DNA of 64,000 bases, from contig CAXXMM010000014.1 of assembly GCA_963676385.2 (NCBI GenBank), positions 496,001 to 560,000 on the forward strand, in the 5' to 3' direction. Below the pieces are notes generated by a model that was given only the letters and a program-made list of their open reading frames with translations, searched no databases and was not told where the DNA came from. The stretch's first letter is position 1. Every line of letters starts with the position of its first letter. Made by a program: the position numbers and the translations under genes. Source of the stretch: UBA1422 sp963676385 (GTDB lineage Bacteria > Bacillota > Clostridia > Peptostreptococcales > Anaerovoracaceae). Positions 9,358 to 17,551 of the stretch are shown here, piece after piece.

Positions 9358-9804
9358 TTATCCTAGAAATTCTTCGATGACTTTTTTGACGGCGCCCCCG
9401 TCTGCAACGCCCTTCACTTTCGGCATGACAGCACCCATAAGTTTCCCCATGTTTTGCTTTCCGCCGGAAATACCCAATTCACCAGCCGTGGAAACCACAA
9501 TTTTTTTGATTTCCTCCTGGGAAAGCTGAGCAGGCAGGTAGGCCATTAATACTTCAATTTCTGCTTTGTAGGCATCTACTAGGTCAGTTCGGCCACCCCG
9601 TACGAAATCGTCCAGGGCATCTCGTCTCATTTTGACTTGTTTCGAAAGAATGGGGATAATTTCATCATCATTCAGTTCTTGTCTTGTATCCACTTCCACT
9701 TGTTTAATGGCAGCACGGGCAAAACTGATGGAATTTTTTCTGATTTCATCACGGCTCTTAAGGGCCTCTTTGTAATCAATCATTAATCTTTCTTTTAAGG
9801 TCAA
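9358..9804 (-). CDS. yqeY: GatB/YqeY domain protein
   Basis: Small helical protein related to the tail domain of GatB, which contacts tRNA in the Asp/Glu-tRNA amidotransferase; its own role is unclear. The sequence KERLMIDYKEALKSRDEIRK and RAAIKQVEVD are family hallmarks. I place the start at the TTG at 9804 (148 residues) because GAGGTG lies six bases upstream and the product then begins MTLKERL as in relatives. A GTG at 9813 would add three residues. It follows rpsU by 24 bases, the conserved Firmicute pair. Confidence 0.92.
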   Translation of the reverse strand: MTLKERLMIDYKEALKSRDEIRKNSISFARAAIKQVEVDTRQELNDDEIIPILSKQVKMRRDALDDFVRGGRTDLVDAYKAEIEVLMAYLPAQLSQEEIKKIVVSTAGELGISGGKQNMGKLMGAVMPKVKGVADGGAVKKVIEEFLG

Positions 9805-9828
9805 GAATAACACCTCGTCTCTTTCAGA

Positions 9829-10008
9829 TTAATATTTTTTTGCCTTTTTTCTTGCAGCTTCAGACTTTTTCTTACGTTTGACGCTTGGTTTCTCGTAATG
9901 CTCTCTCTTTCTCAGCTCACTCATAACGCCATCTCTTGCACAGGAACGCTTAAATCTCTTTAGCGCACTCTCCAAGCTTTCGTTCTCTTTTACAATTACT
10001 TGTGCCAT
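9829..10008 (-). CDS. rpsU: 30S ribosomal protein S21
   Basis: A 59-residue ribosomal protein near the anti-Shine-Dalgarno end of 16S rRNA. The product begins MAQVIVKENESLESAL and has RRFKRSC-like sequence (KRFKRSCARDGVMSE), REHYEKPS, and a Lys/Arg-rich tail ending AARKKAKKY. The ATG at 10008 has AGGAGGTG upstream. It is the first gene after a consensus promoter and heads the long operon to ppdK. Confidence 0.96.
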   Translation of the reverse strand: MAQVIVKENESLESALKRFKRSCARDGVMSELRKREHYEKPSVKRKKKSEAARKKAKKY

Positions 10009-10055
10009 TTCCTAACTCACCTCCTGACGTTACAATCTTTGCCTACAACCAGTGT

Positions 10056-10085
10056 ATTATACTATCAACCCGGTGGCCATGTCAA
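10056..10085 (-). promoter_or_regulatory. Sigma-A type promoter for the rpsU operon, inside the end of the HIT gene
   Basis: On the minus strand TTGACA (10080-10085) and TATAAT (10056-10061) are both perfect, with an 18-base spacer. The -35 box overlaps the codons for Leu-Thr near the C-terminus of the HIT protein (LTWPPG). The TATAAT lies about 48 bases before the rpsU ATG. Confidence 0.75.
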
Positions 10086-10406
10086 CTTTCTCTTTCCTAA
10101 AATATGCATATGAAGATGAGGAACGGTCTGTAATCCGTCTTCTCCGCAATTCATAACCACCCGGTACCCGTTCTCCAATTCTAATAAGGTAGCCAATTCT
10201 TTAATCTTCAGCATCATATGGGCAACCAACGGACCGTCTTCTTCTCCAATGGTATCCGTAGAAGAAATATGTTTTTTCGGCACCATTAATACATGCACCG
10301 GTGCCTGCGGGTCAATGTCGTGAAAAACATACACCAACTCATCTTCATATACCGGCGTAGACGGAATCTTTTTCTCTGCAATCATACAAAATAAGCAATT
10401 ATCCAT
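10065..10406 (-). CDS. HIT family nucleotide hydrolase/phosphoramidase
   Basis: Probably hydrolyses AMP-linked substrates such as adenosine phosphoramidates (HinT branch). The HIT triad is at His97, His99 and His101 in VPHLHMHIL. The second conserved block is HVLMVPKKHIS at 38-48. An N-terminal CLFC pair (4 and 7) may bind zinc, as in many bacterial members. At 113 residues it is normal length. It overlaps the upstream 4Fe-4S gene by eight bases. Its 3' end houses the rpsU promoter. Confidence 0.92.
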   Translation of the reverse strand: MDNCLFCMIAEKKIPSTPVYEDELVYVFHDIDPQAPVHVLMVPKKHISSTDTIGEEDGPLVAHMMLKIKELATLLELENGYRVVMNCGEDGLQTVPHLHMHILGKRKLTWPPG

Positions 10407-11262
10407 TTATTTCCTCCTTCTCCTTCTTTACATACATTGAAGTTCGTTTCAATGCGCCATGTGGACAACTCTTAATACAATCTCCACAGCGGATACAATC
10501 CATACTATTGGGTTGGACATTGGGTTTCAAATTCAGTTTGCAAACATCATTGCACGTGCCGCAATTTTGGCATGCATGAGGGTTCACCTCATGCCGATGT
10601 AAGGAGACCTTATTAAATAATCCATATAGGCCACCTAACGGGCAAAACCAACGACAAAATGGTCGGTATATCATTAAGGATAATAAAATCAGTCCAAGTA
10701 GCAGTAACGTCTTCCAGCCAAAGAGAACGCCCACGGCTCCTCGAAGACTATGGTTTGCCACCAATAATGGCCACCCTGCCATTAAGGTTCCTGAAGGGCA
10801 AATATATTTGCAATACCAGGGATCACCTTGACCAAACTGATTCACGATTACCATGGGAAGCAACAATACAAACAATACCAATATAATGTATTTTATTGGT
10901 TTTAAATACCTGTCGGCAGCAATTGATTTGTATTTACGAACAAACGGAATTTTGTAGAGTAAATCCTGAAACAATCCAAAGGGGCAAAGCCATCCGCATA
11001 CCAACCTGCCCATCAGGGCTCCAACAATCATCAGAAAGCCAATCACATACATGGAAACAGTGAGGTTTTTTTCATTGGCAACGGCCTGCATGGCTCCAAT
11101 GGGGCAAGAACCCAAAGCTCCGGGGCAAGAATAGCAATTCAATCCCGGAAGGCAAATTCGTTTTCCGGCACCCTGATAGATTTTCCCCGACAAAAATCCT
11201 GCTAAATATCCATTTGTCAAGGCCGTATAAACAATCTGAAACCCTGTTCTTATTTTATCCAA
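10399..11262 (-). CDS. Membrane 4Fe-4S protein of the NapH/YccM type
   Basis: Probable membrane electron carrier. About five hydrophobic segments alternate with cysteine motifs: Cys37, 43, 46 and 53 near the start, CGWLCPFGLFQ at 89-99, a second CRWFCPLGG, then a two-cluster ferredoxin part CQNCGTCNDVC and CIRCGDCIKSCPHG in the last 60 residues. The CGWLCP/CRWFCP pair is typical of NapH, NosR and related polyferredoxins. The start is a TTG at 11262, inside the end of the 49-residue CXXC gene, so the two are coupled. Its electron donor and acceptor cannot be read from the sequence. Confidence 0.87.
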   Translation of the reverse strand: MDKIRTGFQIVYTALTNGYLAGFLSGKIYQGAGKRICLPGLNCYSCPGALGSCPIGAMQAVANEKNLTVSMYVIGFLMIVGALMGRLVCGWLCPFGLFQDLLYKIPFVRKYKSIAADRYLKPIKYIILVLFVLLLPMVIVNQFGQGDPWYCKYICPSGTLMAGWPLLVANHSLRGAVGVLFGWKTLLLLGLILLSLMIYRPFCRWFCPLGGLYGLFNKVSLHRHEVNPHACQNCGTCNDVCKLNLKPNVQPNSMDCIRCGDCIKSCPHGALKRTSMYVKKEKEEING

Positions 11263-11404
11263 TCCCTATACACTCCAAACAAATGTGAACTGCCTTTGAG
11301 AATACTGTCGCAACTTCTCCACGGTAAATGCCCAACAGCAAAAACCCGCAGCCTATTATCAGTATGCCAAAACCTATCTTATTCCAAAAGTTGATCAATT
11401 GCAT
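11255..11404 (-). CDS. 49-residue membrane peptide with CXXC motif (CD1871A-like)
   Basis: A small gene overlapping both neighbours: by 26 bases with the TlpA-like gene upstream and by 8 with the 4Fe-4S gene downstream. The product starts MQLINFWNKIGFG, has one membrane helix ILIIGCGFLLLGIY at about 14-27, then a short cytoplasmic or surface tail ending KAVHICLECIGIG with CLEC at 42-45. The tail resembles the CD1871A CXXC family of Clostridia, which I recall being encoded beside 4Fe-4S and thioredoxin-like proteins. The ATG at 11404 follows GTGGAGTG. Role unknown; a redox-active or cluster-binding partner of its neighbours is likely. Confidence 0.8.
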   Translation of the reverse strand: MQLINFWNKIGFGILIIGCGFLLLGIYRGEVATVFSKAVHICLECIGIG

Positions 11405-11954
11405 CACTCCACTGGTCATAATCATACACACCTACATACAAATCGCTGACAACCGTCCCTGTGCTGTCAACAAAAAAACCAGTTGGTGTATATTGGATTT
11501 CGTTTTGTAATAACGGCAACAGAGAGTCTGGAATGTCCAAATTTTCAAAGGTCACTCCTTGGGTTGATGCAATCTCTTTGGCATCCTTCATCTTACTGCT
11601 GAGAATCGTTCCCTGTTCATCCTGCAAATCAACAACAATTCCAACCACATTAACCCCCAAATCCTTATAGTGTTCATCAAGCTTTTCCATTTTTGGCAAA
11701 GACTCAACACATGGATTACAGGTTGTTGCCCAAATATATACCAGGGTAAACTTGGCATCCTTCACCAAGGATTGGTTCTGGGTTACCCCTGCAATATCCG
11801 TTACCTGAAAATCTCCTAGAACCGACCCATATTCTGTTCCAAGATCACTAGACGATTCACTTTCATCTGTGCTACCGCATCCTACCAGACCCACCATAGT
11901 AATCATTATAACCCCAATTAGTACAGCAATTGCTTTCATTCTTATATTTGTCAC
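11379..11954 (-). CDS. TlpA-like thioredoxin-fold lipoprotein
   Basis: Extracytoplasmic thiol-disulfide protein. The N-terminus is a lipoprotein signal: a hydrophobic stretch AIAVLIGVIMITM followed by lipobox LVGC with Cys26, then a Ser/Asp-rich linker. The redoxin domain shows VYIWATTCNPCVESLP with CNPC at 79-82, and QYTPTGFFVDSTG with the cis-Pro loop. I choose the GTG at 11954 (191 residues) because GGAGG lies seven bases upstream and it overlaps the mtaB stop by four bases; an ATG at 11939 would remove five residues. With the CXXC peptide and 4Fe-4S protein it makes a compact redox set. Confidence 0.88.
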   Translation of the reverse strand: MTNIRMKAIAVLIGVIMITMVGLVGCGSTDESESSSDLGTEYGSVLGDFQVTDIAGVTQNQSLVKDAKFTLVYIWATTCNPCVESLPKMEKLDEHYKDLGVNVVGIVVDLQDEQGTILSSKMKDAKEIASTQGVTFENLDIPDSLLPLLQNEIQYTPTGFFVDSTGTVVSDLYVGVYDYDQWSDAIDQLLE

Positions 11955-13279
11955 ACCATTTCCTCCATTATGCCTATCATTCCATCTAAATACAGCTTTG
12001 TTAATTTCACCCGGACAAATTTGTTTTCCCACTTGTTTTGGTCAATACCTTCTGTTAAAACATATGCCCGAATATAATTTTCTGTATACCCGGAAATCAT
12101 GCCTGTAACCGGATTTATTCCCTCCACAAGAAGTTGTCGATAGGTGCCTATATTGTCATGGAGAAATGCTTTTCCCATGCTGTTTTCCAATGCCATCAGT
12201 TCCCGGCTCCGTTGATTGATAATGGTTGGAGGAATTTGATTCGGCATTTCTGCCGCCACGGTCCCTGACCTTTTGGAGTATTTAAAGACGTGTACTTTGG
12301 AAAATCCCGTCTTTTCAACGATTCTACAACTTTCTGCAAACTCCTTGTCTGTTTCCCCTGGAAATCCAACAATGACATCTGTTGTGATTGCAAACCCCAT
12401 GTCATGCTTTTTAAGTATTTGAACAATATTCAAGTACTCAGAAGTTGTATAGTTCCGTTTCATCTCCTGAAGAATTCTATCACTTCCGCTTTGAAGAGAC
12501 AAATGAAAGTGAGGGCACAGCCTTTTATATTGAAGTAATCTCTCAACAGTTTTGGCGTTGATAACCGTCGGCTCCAAAGAGCTAAGGCGAATGCGAAACT
12601 CCCCTTCCAAGGAATCTAAACGTGTCAAAACCTCTTCCAATCCTTGACCATCAGTAAGTCCCCATTCTTCTCCATACAATGCGGTGTTAATCCCTGTTAG
12701 GATGATTTCTTTGTATCCTGCCGCCACAAGACTTTTTGCCTCTTGAATGATGGACTCCATTTTTCGACTTCTAATATTCCCCCTTGCATAAGGGACAATG
12801 CAATAGGTGCAAAAGCGATTGCAACCATCTTGAATTTTTATGTACGCCCTGGTTCGGGATTCCATGGAAACAGGCATGCCAATTTCCTCAAAGCCAGTCA
12901 ATTCTTCATAAGGTTTGTGATAAATTTCGATTCCCTTTGACTTTGCATATCCTTCAACAATGCCAACCAGCCCGGCTTTTTCATTGGTGCCGGCAACAAT
13001 ATTTACCCCGGGAATTGCTGCGATTTCTTCCGGCTGAAGTTGGGCGTAACATCCAATGACTACCAAAATGCAATCCGAATTCAAATTGCGAAGACGTCGA
13101 ATAAATTGCCGGGACTTTCTATCCGCCAAACCGGTAACCGTGCAAGTATTTATGATGTATACGTCTGCCATCTCTGTTTCAGATACAATGCAATGACCGA
13201 ATGCCTTGAATTTTTCCATGAGGGCTTCCGATTCATATTGATTCACCTTACATCCCAGAGTGTGGAATGCAATTTTCAT
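11951..13279 (-). CDS. mtaB: tRNA t6A37 methylthiotransferase MtaB
   Basis: Radical SAM enzyme that converts t6A37 of tRNA to the 2-methylthio form. The N-terminal UPF0004 part has its three cluster cysteines in HTLGCKVNQYE, INTCTVTG and VIGCYAQL. The radical SAM motif CNRFCTYC lies near 154-161, and a C-terminal TRAM-like domain follows. HTLGCKVNQYE and PYARGNIRSR separate it from MiaB and RimO. Length 442. Its last codons contain the ribosome site of the TlpA-like gene. Confidence 0.93.
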   Translation of the reverse strand: MKIAFHTLGCKVNQYESEALMEKFKAFGHCIVSETEMADVYIINTCTVTGLADRKSRQFIRRLRNLNSDCILVVIGCYAQLQPEEIAAIPGVNIVAGTNEKAGLVGIVEGYAKSKGIEIYHKPYEELTGFEEIGMPVSMESRTRAYIKIQDGCNRFCTYCIVPYARGNIRSRKMESIIQEAKSLVAAGYKEIILTGINTALYGEEWGLTDGQGLEEVLTRLDSLEGEFRIRLSSLEPTVINAKTVERLLQYKRLCPHFHLSLQSGSDRILQEMKRNYTTSEYLNIVQILKKHDMGFAITTDVIVGFPGETDKEFAESCRIVEKTGFSKVHVFKYSKRSGTVAAEMPNQIPPTIINQRSRELMALENSMGKAFLHDNIGTYRQLLVEGINPVTGMISGYTENYIRAYVLTEGIDQNKWENKFVRVKLTKLYLDGMIGIMEEMV

Positions 13280-13282
13280 AAA

Positions 13283-14587
13283 TTATTCTGTCTCCTTCTT
13301 TTCATCTTGAGCATCTTCATCCTCTAAGGGATTTTCGATATGCACTAATACTTTTCCAATTCTCCTGTCGCAAAGAGATTCAATGGTAAATGTGTATTTG
13401 CCATGATGAATGACCGTGCCAGTTTGTCCGTCTTCTGGGATTTCCCCTAGAATTTCAATTAATAATCCACCAAGCGTTTCAATATTTTCTGACTCTAAAT
13501 CTGTGTTCAATTCATCATTAATGTCATCTAAATACATGGTGCCGTCTATGCGGAATGTGTTTTCTCCCACAGATTCAATCCGCGGATCCTCCTCATCATA
13601 TTCGTCATCAATATTTCCCATAACTTCTTCAATAATGTCTTCCAACGTAACAATGCCTGAGAAGCCACCATATTCGTCAATTAATATGGCAATATGCTGT
13701 CTGGTTTTTTGTAATTCGAAGAATAGGGTGTCAATATATTTTGTATCAGGGACAAAGAATGGTTTTCGCAAAATCTCATGAATATCCACGTTCTCAAAAC
13801 CCTCTTCTCTGGCCTTGATTAAAAAGTCCTTAATATGGATAATGCCGATAATGTTATCGCTGTCCGAATCAAAGACGGGAATTCTGGAATATCGAAGTTC
13901 CATTAATGTATCAATATACACTTCCGAAGGATCGTTAATATCAATGGCAAAAACATTGGTTCTTGGCGTCATAATCTCATAGGCAAACTTGTCATCAAAG
14001 GCAAAGATGCTATCAATCATCTTCTTCCCTTCTTCTTTTAGGGCCCCTTTTTCTTGACCGGTTTCCAGCATAGACATGACTTCTTCTTCAGAAAACTCCT
14101 CATCCTCCAGTTGTATTTTCTGCCCTGTCATTTTCAGCAAAAGATTGACTGTGATGGATACAAACCACAAAAACGGTTTCACCGGTAGAATAATCCATTT
14201 GACTGGGTTTTCCGTCATTGCCGCTGCCTTATCCAATTTTTGGGCTGCCCATTTTTTAGGATAAAGTTCACCGAATACCAACACAAGGTATGATGCAAAG
14301 AATAACAAAATAATCATGGATATCAGTGAGCTGCCAGGCACATTACTATTATCCAACCAACCGGATAAGTCACTTTGGAGCCACAGCAGTAGCACAAGAA
14401 ATATGCCCATGGCCGATAGAGAAAAAACCCCTCTTACTGCAAATTGTTCCTGGGCGGTAATTTTTATCTTGTTGCTAGCAGTCATGGCCTTTTCTGCCAC
14501 AGAAGAAATTGCAGCAAGAAAGATTAAAATAATAAGGACAATCAAAAATATTCCGGATGATATATAAGGTTCTGGGTTGGTGTCCAT
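13283..14587 (-). CDS. CNNM/CorC-type membrane protein (hemolysin family)
   Basis: Likely divalent cation, probably Mg2+, transport or its control. An N-terminal DUF21 membrane domain with about four helices (IFLIVLIILIFLAAISSVAE and three more by residue 150) is followed by paired CBS domains (about 205-330, with TPRTNVFAID and IPVFDSDSDNIIGI) and a CorC/HlyC domain in the last 80 residues. I place the start at ATG 14587 (434 residues) because AAAGGAG lies seven bases upstream. It follows the U32 gene closely and ends three bases before mtaB. Confidence 0.9.
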   Translation of the reverse strand: MDTNPEPYISSGIFLIVLIILIFLAAISSVAEKAMTASNKIKITAQEQFAVRGVFSLSAMGIFLVLLLWLQSDLSGWLDNSNVPGSSLISMIILLFFASYLVLVFGELYPKKWAAQKLDKAAAMTENPVKWIILPVKPFLWFVSITVNLLLKMTGQKIQLEDEEFSEEEVMSMLETGQEKGALKEEGKKMIDSIFAFDDKFAYEIMTPRTNVFAIDINDPSEVYIDTLMELRYSRIPVFDSDSDNIIGIIHIKDFLIKAREEGFENVDIHEILRKPFFVPDTKYIDTLFFELQKTRQHIAILIDEYGGFSGIVTLEDIIEEVMGNIDDEYDEEDPRIESVGENTFRIDGTMYLDDINDELNTDLESENIETLGGLLIEILGEIPEDGQTGTVIHHGKYTFTIESLCDRRIGKVLVHIENPLEDEDAQDEKKETE

Positions 14588-14591
14588 GATG

Positions 14592-15818
14592 TTACTCCTT
14601 TCGTTTTCGCAACATGTCGCTTGGTTGGACGCTATGATCCATTTTGATAAATAACAATTGTTGTGGATGTGGAGCAGAATCCAATAGATTCCCTTCTTCA
14701 TCTCTCATTTCCAATAATTCTTGCTCAAAGGGTTGGTGATTTGCCCCGAAAATTTCTATTTTATCCCCTCGAGTCATTTTATTCCGTTGCTCCACCAAAG
14801 CAATCCCTGTATTCTTGTCATATTCTTTCACAATGCCAGTGAACGCATATTCTCTGGTATAATTACTTGTTAAAAAGTTTTGACCCTCCTGAGATGGTGG
14901 CTGAAAATAAAATCCGGTTGTAAAGTTACGGTGGCTGGCCTTATGCAGTTCGTCCATCCATTCCCCATCAAAATGATACCTTATGGGATCCGCATAGTAG
15001 GCATCCAATGCCTTTCGGTATGCGCCTACCACGACGGCAACATAATAAATGCTTTTCATTCTTCCCTCAATTTTTAGGGAAGAAATGCCGGCTTTTGCCA
15101 TTTGTGGAATATATTCAATCATACACAAGTCATTTGCATTTAAAATATAGGTTCCACGTGTATCTTCTTCAATGGGAAGGTATTCTCCAGGTCTTTTTTC
15201 TTCCATCAAAGCATATTTCCAGCGGCAAGGGTGGGCGCAGTTACCTCGATTGGCGTCCCTGCCAACCATAAAATTGCTTAAAAGACAACGACCAGAGTAA
15301 GACATGCACATTGCCCCATGGGCAAATGCCTCCAACTCCATTTCCATAGGCATTTTTGCCCTAATTTGGGCGATTTCAACTAGGGAAAGCTCTCTTGCCA
15401 TCACTAGACGCGATATGCCCTGTTGATGCCAAAATTCAGCGGTTTTGTAGTTGGTCATATTTGCTTGGGTACTTAAATGGAGTTCCACATGAGGAAGGAT
15501 TTCCTTGGCAAGGGTTATAACAGCAGGATCAGAGACAATTAACCCATCCAACCCTAAATCTTGAACACTATTGAGATAATTGGATAAGGGTTCGATGTCT
15601 TCATTATGAGGATAAATATTTACTGCAAGATAACAACGCGCCCCTTTTTTGTGAGCATATTGAATCCCATTTTTCATATCATCTAATGTGAAATTATCAG
15701 CTCCGGCACGTAGGCTGAAAGAATCTCCGCCAAAATAGACTGCATCCGCACCATAATCAACTGCTATTATTAATTTTTCTAGGTCCCCTGCGGGAGCTAA
15801 TAGTTCCATTTTTTTCAT
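14592..15818 (-). CDS. U32 family peptidase, likely tRNA wobble uridine hydroxylation protein
   Basis: Resembles YrrO/TrhP, which is needed for prephenate-dependent 5-hydroxylation of U34 in tRNA. Family marks are MELLAPAGDLEKL at the start and the signature ELEAFAHGAMCMSYSGRC, followed by a cysteine-containing block GNCAHPCRW. C-terminal sequence includes REYAFTGIV and a beta domain with DKIEIFG. Length is 408. The neighbour one base upstream encodes a TrmR-type methyltransferase, which methylates the hydroxylated uridine, so both act on one modification. Bacillus has two adjacent U32 genes here (yrrN, yrrO); only one is seen. Confidence 0.88.
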   Translation of the reverse strand: MKKMELLAPAGDLEKLIIAVDYGADAVYFGGDSFSLRAGADNFTLDDMKNGIQYAHKKGARCYLAVNIYPHNEDIEPLSNYLNSVQDLGLDGLIVSDPAVITLAKEILPHVELHLSTQANMTNYKTAEFWHQQGISRLVMARELSLVEIAQIRAKMPMEMELEAFAHGAMCMSYSGRCLLSNFMVGRDANRGNCAHPCRWKYALMEEKRPGEYLPIEEDTRGTYILNANDLCMIEYIPQMAKAGISSLKIEGRMKSIYYVAVVVGAYRKALDAYYADPIRYHFDGEWMDELHKASHRNFTTGFYFQPPSQEGQNFLTSNYTREYAFTGIVKEYDKNTGIALVEQRNKMTRGDKIEIFGANHQPFEQELLEMRDEEGNLLDSAPHPQQLLFIKMDHSVQPSDMLRKRKE

Positions 15819-15819
15819 T

Positions 15820-16488
15820 TTATTTTTTTATACTCATGCTGATTCCGTCTCCGATAGGCAAAATGGCCGTCTCTACCTCTTCTAAATTAGAAATATAATT
15901 GAGAAAATTTCTCATATTTTTGACACTGGTTTTGTGTTTGCCTTCAGGGTCATAGCAATCGTTTGCCACAGTTCCCCTCATTAACACATTATCACATATA
16001 ATAAGTGCCCCATCCTTTGCGAGGGACAACCCCTGATCAAAAAAAACCTTATATCGGCTTTTGGACGCATCAATAAAAACCAAATCATAACCTTGTGAAT
16101 CATGAGTTTTTTGTCTATAAACCATGCGGTTCATTATTTCGGTAGCATCTCCAAAAAATACACTAATTTGGCTTTCCAAACCTAAATCTTGGATGTTTTT
16201 CAACCCTACTTCATAGACATCTTGGTTGTTTTCGATGGTGTCAATCGTGCTGGTACCACTTTGGATTGCCATAAATGATGCCGAATAACCAATGGCCATT
16301 CCAATTTCCAAAACTCGTTTAGGCTTCAGACTAGACATAATCACCGCCAAAAATCGTTCGACATCTTTTGTGATAATGGGGATATACCGATCCTCTGCGT
16401 AGGCTCTAAGTCTACCCATTTCTTCATTAACCGGTACATAAAGTCTATCAAGGTATTCATCTATTAGTGGGTTTTTAATATTCACCAT
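15820..16488 (-). CDS. trmR: tRNA 5-hydroxyuridine methyltransferase, O-methyltransferase family
   Basis: SAM-dependent O-methyltransferase of the class that methylates ho5U34 to mo5U in Bacillus (YrrM/TrmR). The SAM-binding glycine motif VLEIGMAIGYSA lies near 61-72, DTIENNQ near 84, and DLVFIDASKSRY with the metal-binding Asp near 135. Length 222 is typical. Placement between mltG and the U32 gene matches the yrrL-yrrM-yrrN/O order in Bacillus and supports the tRNA role over a catechol methyltransferase. Confidence 0.85.
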   Translation of the reverse strand: MVNIKNPLIDEYLDRLYVPVNEEMGRLRAYAEDRYIPIITKDVERFLAVIMSSLKPKRVLEIGMAIGYSASFMAIQSGTSTIDTIENNQDVYEVGLKNIQDLGLESQISVFFGDATEIMNRMVYRQKTHDSQGYDLVFIDASKSRYKVFFDQGLSLAKDGALIICDNVLMRGTVANDCYDPEGKHKTSVKNMRNFLNYISNLEEVETAILPIGDGISMSIKK

Positions 16489-16494
16489 ACACCC

Positions 16495-17538
16495 CTAAAG
16501 TGTTTTTTTATAGGCGGCCTTGTCTTTTTCAAAGTCATCATAGTTAGTTGAAAAATTATGAGTCGTGCCATCAGCAGACTTCAATACAAAATACAAATAA
16601 GAAGTATCCGATGGATTGAGGGCGGCCTGGATTGCAGCCTCTCCCGGGGAACAAATCGGTCCGGGTGGCAATCCTTCGTGAAGGTATGTATTATAGGGGG
16701 ATTCTATTTGGGTATCCGCAACACTGAGCACCGCTTGAGGCTCCCCTAAAATGTATTGGACAGTAGAACAAAATTGAAGTTTCATCCCTTTTTCCAAACG
16801 ATTATAGACAACACTTGCCACCAAAGGTCTTTCTTCATCTTCTCGCACTTCTCTTTCAATAAGGGACGCAACGATGACAATATCATATACATTGTAACCC
16901 AGTTTTTTTGCCTTGGCATAATCTGTTTCCGGAAACTCCTTGTTAAACTCCGACAACATAATATCAATAATCTCATGGGCATTGGCATTTACCGGCGCCT
17001 CATACTTATTGGGAAACAAAAACCCTTCTAGGCGATTTTGACCCTCCGGCAAATATGCCATAAATGGGTAGTCAAACGTGCCTGTTTTTGCTTCCTTTAG
17101 AAATGCATCTGCAGAGATGACTCCTTGTTTCTCTAGACTTGCAGCGATTTGTTTGATGGTTAGACCTTCAATGATTTGAAAAGTCTGCCCCACGGATTTT
17201 CCTTTGATGATGATACTCATAATCTTTTTCATGGACATATCTTGGGAAAAAGCATAGGTCCCCGCTTTGTATTTTCCGTCATAAAAGCTCATTCTGGATT
17301 TTAGACGAAATGCAAATGAACTTTTTATTAAGTCATTTTTTTTCAAAATAGCTGCAATCTGGCTGGTGCCGGATCCCGCCGGAATCTCCAAAATAACAGA
17401 ATCCCCGGATTGGGGATCTGTTGGCTGCCCACTTATGGACAGGAAGATATTTACACCGATAAGTACAACCACAATGATGCCAAAAATCAACATTGGCAAC
17501 AGAAATTTCTTCTTGTTCTTTTTCTTATAGATAGTCAT
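16495..17538 (-). CDS. mltG: Endolytic murein transglycosylase MltG
   Basis: Cleaves nascent peptidoglycan strands and so limits their length. A basic start (YKKKNKKKF) leads to one membrane helix at about 14-35, placing the YceG domain outside. The catalytic region is IVASLIEREVREDEE with the key Glu near 227, followed by VYNRLEKGMKLQ and PYNTYLHEGLPPGPI. Length 347. The ATG at 17538 has GGAGACG upstream. It lies 6 bases before trmR. Confidence 0.95.
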   Translation of the reverse strand: MTIYKKKNKKKFLLPMLIFGIIVVVLIGVNIFLSISGQPTDPQSGDSVILEIPAGSGTSQIAAILKKNDLIKSSFAFRLKSRMSFYDGKYKAGTYAFSQDMSMKKIMSIIIKGKSVGQTFQIIEGLTIKQIAASLEKQGVISADAFLKEAKTGTFDYPFMAYLPEGQNRLEGFLFPNKYEAPVNANAHEIIDIMLSEFNKEFPETDYAKAKKLGYNVYDIVIVASLIEREVREDEERPLVASVVYNRLEKGMKLQFCSTVQYILGEPQAVLSVADTQIESPYNTYLHEGLPPGPICSPGEAAIQAALNPSDTSYLYFVLKSADGTTHNFSTNYDDFEKDKAAYKKTL

Positions 17539-17551
17539 GTTTCGTCTCCGA

